64,000 bases of DNA from F23-D06 sp045132055 (GTDB lineage: Bacteria; Bacteroidota; Bacteroidia; Bacteroidales; WCHB1-69), in assembly GCA_045132055.1 (NCBI GenBank), contig JBGURP010000027.1:124001-188000 (forward strand), written 5' to 3'. Below the pieces are notes generated by a model. It searched no databases. It had not been told where the DNA came from and was given only the letters and a program-made list of their open reading frames with translations. Positions 58,335-64,000 of the stretch are shown here, one piece after another (position 1 is the stretch's first letter; each line of letters begins with the position of its first letter). The position numbers were made by a program, and so were the translations under genes.

Positions 58335-60620
58335 TTAGAAGTCATAACCCGCGCTGAGGTAAATCCCCACCTTATTGGTGCTGTTCCAATGCACATTGGC
58401 TGTCAGCGGGCCGAATTTCGACTGATAACTGAACTTTAAGCCAGCAGCATAGATGGGCTTGTTCATGCTCTTGAGCCAAGCACCGTCGTGCATGGCCGCA
58501 GCCAGCAGGGATACATAGCATTTCTTGTACACCTTGAATCTGAAATCCAAATCCGCAGTCGTCAGCAATTCATCGCAGGTTCTCTCCCCGTTGATGCCAA
58601 AGAAAGCAATCTGATGGTCATAATAACGTCCATTCATGGCGCCACCCACATAGTTGTCCATATAGACATTCTTGTTAGGTCTGCCCAAGATATAACGTCC
58701 GTTGACAGAGCCAAGAATGGTGAAAAACTTGCACACCGGTATCGCACCTGATACACTCGCGGAAACAAAATGGGTGTTGATGAGTGTATAGTCGTAGGTA
58801 AGCGACCCGCGAAATCCCCTTGTCGGAAAATACATATTATCTTTTCTGTCATAAACAAAGTGCAAATACAGATACGGATAGGTACGCCAGGAGTGTTCCT
58901 CCAAAAATGTGGTCTCCGAATAGAGCCTGTAAAAGGGGGTGTTCTCCAACCGGATGCCGAAGGAGAGATCCACCAGGTTCCAATGCTTGTCGGCTATATA
59001 AAAACAAAGCTCATTGCGCAACGATTGTTCATAGTAGCGGCTGGTGAGTGCGCGAGCCTCGGAGCCGTGTATCGTACGGAACTGGGTCTTCAGCGAAGCC
59101 CCCACCCTCGGTCCCACAACAGGTCGGAACGTCCAGTCAACTTTAAGATACGGAGACATGGAGAGTCGCAAGGTTGCATTCACTTCATGACCAAAGATGT
59201 TGTTTTTCCAAAATCCGACATTGAAAATGGCTGCCAGCCATTCTTCTGAATCCGCACGAAGGCCAAAACCCAAGGAATGAATCGGACGTTTCTCACAACT
59301 GAACAACACTTTGTATCCGTCTGCGCCATCCCCAATCAGCCTGTAAGTCACATGCGAGAATGCCATGGTGCCATAGATGGCGGACTGTGCCGCTTCAAAA
59401 TCCTCCTTGTCATACTCTTTTCCAACATCGAGCGGCATGATAACATCTATATATTTCATCTCCTTCTCGGTAATACCTTTATACACAATAGAGGTAACTT
59501 TCACTTTTTGTTCCGTGATGTTAATGGCTTTTGCATTATGCAGTTGACGTCCCCCATTGCCCACGATGCGCACGATGCTGTCCAGCTCACGTTCATGCAG
59601 GGCTGCGGCCTCATAGCCACGGTCAATGAGGGTTGCTATTTCCTGCGTACCAAAGCTCAATGTGCCGAAGCCCGAGATGTCGGGCGTGATATAGACGGTG
59701 GCGTTCTTCACATTGCGGTTGTGCGCTTCGCCGCCGCCCGAATAGCGTGCCGTCTGCATGAGAATGTCTGCGATATTGTTGACTCCAGTATAGTCCTTGG
59801 GCAATGACAATTCCACTCCGATGATGATGTCTGCACCAGCAGCCTTTGCCACGTCGGTGGGGAAATTGTTTTTCGTGCCGCCATCGGCCAGAATCATCGA
59901 ATCCACGCGAACAGGCCTGAAATAGCCGGGGATGGACATGGTAGATCGCATGGCGTCAATCAGGGAGCCCTTTGCCCAACGTTTCTCCGTCTGCGTCACA
60001 ATCTCAGTGGCCACACAACAGAACGGGGTCGGGAGTTCCATAAAATCTATGTCATGCTGATAGCCTACGGATATGTTGCTGATCATGTTATACACATTCA
60101 GACCATACAGGAATCCGGAGGGCAGACTGCGGACAAACGACTTTCCTTCAAACGGGACATCCATGATATAGGTACCCTTGTATTTTTTCCGTTCATACGA
60201 ATAAAAATCGTTCGGGATATTGTCGCTCATCATCATATTCCAGTCGATAGTCTTGACGATGGAATCAATCTCCTTGGCGGAGTAGCCCATGGCGTACATG
60301 CCGCCCATAAGTCCACCCATGCTGGTGCCCGCCACGAGATCGATGGGGATGCCTTTTTCTTCCAAATACTTGAGCACACCGATGTGCGAGGCACCTTTTG
60401 CCCCGCCTCCTGCCAGCACCACTGCAACCGTCGGACGTGTCTTCCTTATCTGTGCCATGCGAGCCCGGCTCTTGGCAAAGAACACCGAGTCTGCCTGCGG
60501 CGCGTAGCTGATGTTAACCAGAATGTTGTCTTGTGCGAACGCGCCGCCCGAAATGAGCACCAAGGCCAACACAAGCAATATTTCACGGATTCTGCTGGAT
60601 TTTTTCATATCCTTACTCAT
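58335..60620 (-). CDS. Patatin-like phospholipase fused to an Omp85-type outer-membrane barrel
   Basis: The 761-residue protein has a signal peptide (about 1-30, ending AFAQ), a patatin domain with oxyanion GGGAKG (71-76), nucleophile Ser100 in GTSMG and DGG (Asp246), then POTRA-like sequence (about 390-450: KVTSIVYKGITEKEMKYIDVIMPLDVGKEYD) and a C-terminal barrel of the surface-antigen (Omp85/BamA) family ending NKVGIYLSAGYDF. This is the type V-d (PlpD-like) architecture. The transcription start at about 60642, set by the box at 60648, excludes the longer frame; I took the Met at 60620. Confidence 0.88.
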   Translation of the reverse strand: MSKDMKKSSRIREILLVLALVLISGGAFAQDNILVNISYAPQADSVFFAKSRARMAQIRKTRPTVAVVLAGGGAKGASHIGVLKYLEEKGIPIDLVAGTSMGGLMGGMYAMGYSAKEIDSIVKTIDWNMMMSDNIPNDFYSYERKKYKGTYIMDVPFEGKSFVRSLPSGFLYGLNVYNMISNISVGYQHDIDFMELPTPFCCVATEIVTQTEKRWAKGSLIDAMRSTMSIPGYFRPVRVDSMILADGGTKNNFPTDVAKAAGADIIIGVELSLPKDYTGVNNIADILMQTARYSGGGEAHNRNVKNATVYITPDISGFGTLSFGTQEIATLIDRGYEAAALHERELDSIVRIVGNGGRQLHNAKAINITEQKVKVTSIVYKGITEKEMKYIDVIMPLDVGKEYDKEDFEAAQSAIYGTMAFSHVTYRLIGDGADGYKVLFSCEKRPIHSLGFGLRADSEEWLAAIFNVGFWKNNIFGHEVNATLRLSMSPYLKVDWTFRPVVGPRVGASLKTQFRTIHGSEARALTSRYYEQSLRNELCFYIADKHWNLVDLSFGIRLENTPFYRLYSETTFLEEHSWRTYPYLYLHFVYDRKDNMYFPTRGFRGSLTYDYTLINTHFVSASVSGAIPVCKFFTILGSVNGRYILGRPNKNVYMDNYVGGAMNGRYYDHQIAFFGINGERTCDELLTTADLDFRFKVYKKCYVSLLAAAMHDGAWLKSMNKPIYAAGLKFSYQSKFGPLTANVHWNSTNKVGIYLSAGYDF

Positions 60621-60647
60621 AGTCGTGTCCCATCTTGAAATCATAAT

Positions 60648-60656
60648 GCAAAGATA
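60648..60656 (-). promoter_or_regulatory. -7 promoter box of the patatin/Omp85 gene
   Basis: TATCTTTGC on the minus strand; predicted transcription start near 60642, downstream of the first in-frame ATG. Confidence 0.6.
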
Positions 60657-60700
60657 TGAAATATTGCCACTTCCTCCGCAGGTTTGCGGATAATTTTTCG

Positions 60701-60709
60701 TACTTTTGC
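60701..60709 (+). promoter_or_regulatory. -7 promoter box of the OppC-type permease
   Basis: TACTTTTGC, 17 bases before the ATG at 60726. Pairs divergently with the box at 60648-60656. Confidence 0.6.
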
Positions 60710-60725
60710 GGCCTCAATTGGCAGT

Positions 60726-61826
60726 ATGATGAAATTTTTCAAGAAGAAGCCCAAAGACTACAATTCCGTTTCATTGTCTGCTCTCACATGGAAGCGTTTT
60801 CGCAAGCAGTGGGAGGGCATGGTGTCGCTGGGATTCATCCTGCTGGTCATCATCATTTCCATTCTGGGTTACCTCATCACGCCAGACAGCACGCCATACT
60901 GCAACCACCAGCAGTTGGAGATTGCCTTGCGCAAACCCGGATTTTCGGTGCAGCTGCTGCAAGTCCAACCCGGACATGCAATCCCCAAGGTCAACGGCCT
61001 GCACAAGATGCTCTTCGGGCAGCCTGCTCAATACCAGACCATTCCAATCAGCGAGTACCAAGAGGCCGGCGATTCCCTGCGTGTGCGCCTGTTCGAGCAG
61101 CGCGACTGGGTTAGTTACGTCAAAAGCGAACTGGCCAGCCAGCCCGTGGTCACCCGTAAATTTCTGCTCGGCACGGACCGCTACGGGCGCGATGTGCTCA
61201 GTCAGCTCATGATGGGCAGCCGCGTCAGCCTGTCGGTAGGATTCCTCTCCATCTTCATTGCCCTCGTTATCGGCATCACTATTGGTTCGGTTGCCGGCTA
61301 CTATCGCGGCAAGGTCGATGACGTGCTCATGTTCATCATCAATGTGGTTTGGTCCATCCCTACCCTGCTGCTGGTCATCGCCATCAGCTTCGCCCTTGGG
61401 AAAGGGTTCTGGCAGATCTTCATCGCCATCGGCCTCACCATGTGGGTCGATATCGCGCGTGTGGTGCGCGGACAGGTCATCAGCCTGCGCGAACAAGATT
61501 TTGTGGAATCTGGAAAAGCATTAGGATACAATAGTTTACGGATAATATTTAAACATATACTTCCGAACATAACCGGCACCATTATCGTGATTGCCGCCTC
61601 CAATTTCTCGTCCGCCATCCTGATGGAAGCGGGTCTGAGTTTCCTGGGCCTGGGCGTGCAACCGCCCATGCCATCTTGGGGCATGATGATGAAAGAAAAC
61701 TATGCTTATATCGTGCTGGACAAAGCCTATCTCGCCATCGTGCCCGGCATCGCCATCATGCTGCTGGTATTATCCTTCATGCTGATTGGCAGCGCCTTAC
61801 GAAACGCAATGGACGTGAGGAGTTAG
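60726..61826 (+). CDS. Oligopeptide ABC transporter permease (OppC/DppC-type), solitary, with large periplasmic insert
   Basis: The 366-residue protein has one N-terminal membrane helix (about 33-52), then a ~90-residue extracytoplasmic stretch, then the core with TM helices. Conserved points: LLGTDRYGRDVLSQLMMGSRVSL (about 143-165), the EAA loop VESGKALGYNSLRIIFKHILPN (about 258-279), SAILMEAGLSFLGLGVQPPMPSWGMM. Usual length is about 300, so the insert between TM1 and TM2 is unusual. No OppB, ATPase or binding protein is near. The stop codon lies in a repeat. Confidence 0.88.
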   Translation: MMKFFKKKPKDYNSVSLSALTWKRFRKQWEGMVSLGFILLVIIISILGYLITPDSTPYCNHQQLEIALRKPGFSVQLLQVQPGHAIPKVNGLHKMLFGQPAQYQTIPISEYQEAGDSLRVRLFEQRDWVSYVKSELASQPVVTRKFLLGTDRYGRDVLSQLMMGSRVSLSVGFLSIFIALVIGITIGSVAGYYRGKVDDVLMFIINVVWSIPTLLLVIAISFALGKGFWQIFIAIGLTMWVDIARVVRGQVISLREQDFVESGKALGYNSLRIIFKHILPNITGTIIVIAASNFSSAILMEAGLSFLGLGVQPPMPSWGMMMKENYAYIVLDKAYLAIVPGIAIMLLVLSFMLIGSALRNAMDVRS

Positions 61827-61888
61827 AAGTTAGAAGTTAGGAGTTAGGAGTTAGAAGTCACTACTCACTACTCACTGTTCACTGCTCA
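61824..61888. repeat. GTTAGAAGTTAGGAGTTAG and CACTACTCACTGTTCACT repeats
   Basis: Six copies of a seven-base unit (AGTTAGA/AGTTAGG), then four copies of ACTCACTACTC-like units. It fills the gap between convergent oppC-like and tsaD genes and ends directly at the tsaD stop codon. Confidence 0.75.
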
Positions 61889-62914
61889 CTAGTTTCTGTT
61901 TTTCTCGCTACTGTAGGGCACCACGTCCACATTCACAAATTCTCCTTTCAAATACTTGAAGTAGCCACTCACGGCAATCATGGCGGCGTTGTCAGTGGTC
62001 AGGTCCAAGGTGGGCAAGAAGAGATTGCGGTGATAGCGTCGCGCGACATCGACCGCCGCAGCGCGCAAACCGGAGTTGGCCGACACACCACCCGCCATGA
62101 CAAGGTCCTTGCAGGGCGATGTTTTCAACGCCTTTATCACCTTATCCATCAAGGATTTAACAATGGCGTATTGAATCGATGCTGCAAGATCATGGATATT
62201 CTCTTCAATGAAGTTCGGATTCTCTTTAAGATGATCGCGGACAAAATAGAGGAAAGAGGTCTTAAGCCCGCTGAAACTGTAATCCAGTCCAGGAATATGA
62301 GCCACGGCGAACTGGAACTTCTTGGGATCGCCTTCCTGCGCATATTTGTCAATGACCGGACCGCCCGGGTACGGCAGACCGAGAATCTTGGCCGCCTTGT
62401 CGAACGCTTCGCCGGCCGCGTCGTCGATAGTGCCACCCAAACGCTGCATGTCGAAGTAGTCGTTGACCTGCAAAAGCAAGGTATGGCCGCCGGAGACGGT
62501 CAGGCAGAGGAACGGAAACGAGGGCTTGGGTTTGTCCTCGTCAGGTTTGTTCAAAAAGTTCGCCAATACATGTCCCTGCAAGTGGTCCACCTGTATCAGG
62601 GGTATCTGCAAGCTGTACGCCATGGACTTGGCAAACGAGCTGCCCACGAGCAATGAGCCGAGCAATCCGGGACCGTTTGTAAAGGCGATGGCAGATAATT
62701 GATTTTTATTTATCTTTGCACGCTTTAATGCAGTGTCAATCACAGGGATAATATTCTGCTGATGTGCACGGGACGCCAACTCGGGCACCACCCCGCCAAA
62801 TTCAGCATGAACTTTCTGACTGGCAATGACATTGGACAATATGGTTGTGCCCTCCACCACGGCGGCGGAGGTGTCATCACAGGAAGATTCTATACCAAGA
62901 ATATAAACAGACAT
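61889..62914 (-). CDS. tsaD: tRNA N6-adenosine threonylcarbamoyltransferase TsaD
   Basis: Transfers threonylcarbamoyl to A37 of ANN-reading tRNAs. The 341-residue protein has ILGIESSCDDTSAAVVE (5-21), the metal pair in VDHLQGHVLANFL (about 112-124), GPGLLGSLLVG, SGGHTLL and GVSANSGLRAA. Normal length. Its promoter box is inside the start of tamB on the other strand. Confidence 0.96.
   Translation of the reverse strand: MSVYILGIESSCDDTSAAVVEGTTILSNVIASQKVHAEFGGVVPELASRAHQQNIIPVIDTALKRAKINKNQLSAIAFTNGPGLLGSLLVGSSFAKSMAYSLQIPLIQVDHLQGHVLANFLNKPDEDKPKPSFPFLCLTVSGGHTLLLQVNDYFDMQRLGGTIDDAAGEAFDKAAKILGLPYPGGPVIDKYAQEGDPKKFQFAVAHIPGLDYSFSGLKTSFLYFVRDHLKENPNFIEENIHDLAASIQYAIVKSLMDKVIKALKTSPCKDLVMAGGVSANSGLRAAAVDVARRYHRNLFLPTLDLTTDNAAMIAVSGYFKYLKGEFVNVDVVPYSSEKNRN
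62711..62719 (+). promoter_or_regulatory. Candidate -7 box for tamB inside tsaD
   Basis: TATCTTTGC on the plus strand, 208 bases before the tamB start; the only good match close to tamB, so weak. Confidence 0.35.
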
Positions 62915-62926
62915 AGTCTAACAATT

Positions 62927-64000
62927 GTGGGCAGCAAAAGTAGTAAAAAAATCGGGAAAATAATCCTTTGGATTCTGGCAGGATTCATTGCGTTGGACCT
63001 CCTGCTCGTAGGACTACTTTTCGTGCCTGCCATACAGACTTACGTTGTCAACAAAATCACACAGAGCATCAGTGAAAAATGGGGCACCGAGCTGTCTATC
63101 AAGGATGTACGCCTCACTCCATCACTGCGTTTGGTCGCCCACGAGGTACGCATCTGCGACACCCACAACAACGACATGATCTATGTGGGCAAGGTCAATG
63201 CACGCATACGCGGCATCTCACTCAAACCCTTCAAGCTCAAATTCGGAAATGTGACTTTGGAGTATGCAGACATCATAATCCGGAAATATTTGGGCGATGA
63301 CAGCGTCAACATATCCTTATGGGCAAGGGTTTTTCCAAGAAGCGAGGTAAAGCCCACATTCCTGCTTACCGCCAAACACCTCAAATTGGAGAACTCTCGC
63401 TTTTCTTATATCAACGACTACCAGCGGGAGGTGTTCAGCACCGACAATCAGCCGCCGATGGACTACGCCTTTTTAGAGTTGAAAGACATCAACTGGGAGG
63501 TAGATAACTTCATCGTGTTGAACGACAGTGTCGGAGCCCAGTTCAATCACTTGGCATTCAATCAATACAGCGGGTTCAGCATGACAGACGGAAGCGGTGA
63601 TTTCCACATCTGCCCTCACGGCATGCAATTCAAAGGATTCAAGGTGCAGACTCCCCGCAGCAATCTTGATTTCGACCTGAACTTCAATTACGATGACTGG
63701 TTTGACTACGCCGACTTCCTCGATTCGGTGCACATCTTAGCCCAAGTGCGCCCCTCCAAGCTAGACATGCGCGATGTGGCCGATTTCGTCGGCCAGCTGC
63801 GAGGCATGTCCGAGGTGGTCACCCTCTCCGCCGACAGATTTGACGGCACCGTCAACGACTTCCGCCTCATCAACTTGAGTGCCAACTGCGGTCCCGTGAA
63901 CCAGCTTCACGGCGACTTGGCCCTGCAGAACATCACAACTCCAGCCAAAGCGCATTACAACGTCAGCATTGATTCCTGCAGTGTGTATGTGCCTGGCCTG
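62927..64000 (+). CDS. tamB: TamB-like AsmA-family translocation and assembly protein, partial (right edge)
   Basis: Starts at a GTG at 62927 (no ATG upstream before the tsaD start codon) and remains open to the window end, 358 codons. One membrane helix (IILWILAGFIALDLLLVGLLFVP, about 12-34) anchors it, followed by VVNKITQSISEKWGTELSIKDVRLTPSLRLVAHEVRI and beta-rich AsmA/TamB-type sequence. TamB spans the periplasm and carries lipids or outer-membrane proteins to TamA/TamL. The adjacency to tsaD is typical of Bacteroidota. The N-terminal half only is visible. Confidence 0.8.
   Translation, partial: MGSKSSKKIGKIILWILAGFIALDLLLVGLLFVPAIQTYVVNKITQSISEKWGTELSIKDVRLTPSLRLVAHEVRICDTHNNDMIYVGKVNARIRGISLKPFKLKFGNVTLEYADIIIRKYLGDDSVNISLWARVFPRSEVKPTFLLTAKHLKLENSRFSYINDYQREVFSTDNQPPMDYAFLELKDINWEVDNFIVLNDSVGAQFNHLAFNQYSGFSMTDGSGDFHICPHGMQFKGFKVQTPRSNLDFDLNFNYDDWFDYADFLDSVHILAQVRPSKLDMRDVADFVGQLRGMSEVVTLSADRFDGTVNDFRLINLSANCGPVNQLHGDLALQNITTPAKAHYNVSIDSCSVYVPGL
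62934..62942 (-). promoter_or_regulatory. -7 promoter box of tsaD inside tamB
   Basis: TACTTTTGC on the minus strand, 20 bases before the tsaD start; it lies inside codons 3-6 of tamB. Confidence 0.6.

Overview
The window is a piece of a chromosome from a member of the Bacteroidota, most likely order Bacteroidales; genus cannot be named. Evidence: most transcription units start 20-110 bases after a TAnnTTTGC box, the -7 element of the Bacteroidota primary sigma factor; Shine-Dalgarno sequences are almost absent; and lineage-typical families are present (type IX secretion C-terminal tail, GIN-domain lipoprotein, DUF4249 next to a TonB-dependent receptor, TamL lipoprotein, FISUMP lipoprotein, PCMD protein, THUMP-like methyltransferase). 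No transposase, integrase or CRISPR array was found. The only mobile-looking items are a roughly 145-bp element with terminal inverted repeats, an ORF6N-domain gene and several families of short intergenic repeats.

Layout. 1-5.7 kb (minus): a GIN lipoprotein, a secreted M6-like protease and a prolyl oligopeptidase (cut by the left edge), preceded by the preQ1/queuosine operon queF-queC-queD-queE. 5.7-8.3 kb: tRNA-Ala(CGC), an RsmI-like methylase, tRNA-Leu(UAA), a phosphopantetheinyl transferase and a FISUMP lipoprotein. 8.3-16.5 kb (plus): mnmE, an ATP-grasp-like protein of unknown role, a GNAT acetyltransferase, an Ig-like lipoprotein and mfd. 16.5-22.4 kb: THUMP-like methyltransferase, ORF6N/PLD-like protein, FKBP isomerase, a membrane protein and argS. 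22.5-24.1 kb: aquaporin (minus) and an hsp20 gene with a sigma-54-type promoter. 24.2-30.3 kb (plus): iorA-iorB-mreC-mreD-tamL.

30.4-41.8 kb (minus): pgi, a sodium:solute symporter, a tripartite RND efflux pump, cdd, dnaB and a SpoU methyltransferase. 41.9-50.9 kb (plus): TonB receptor plus DUF4249 lipoprotein; then a two-domain VOC protein with three iron-sulfur proteins resembling heterodisulfide reductase parts, pdxJ and a radical SAM protein. 50.9-53.8 kb (minus): inverted-repeat element, PCMD protein, and an epimerase-like protein with a C-terminal zinc-finger domain. 53.8-64 kb: polysaccharide deacetylase-like protein, tcdA, miaA, a pRiA4b-ORF3-like acidic protein, yebC, a patatin/Omp85 protein, a solitary OppC-type permease, tsaD, and divergently the start of tamB, cut by the right edge.

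Most of the window is housekeeping: translation and tRNA modification (queC/D/E/F, mnmE, miaA, tsaD, tcdA, argS, several methylases), DNA maintenance (mfd, dnaB), envelope biogenesis (mreCD, tamL, tamB). The least explained parts are the VOC/Hdr-like electron-transfer operon, the ORF6N protein, the epimerase/zinc-finger fusion, the ATP-grasp-like protein and the repeat families.
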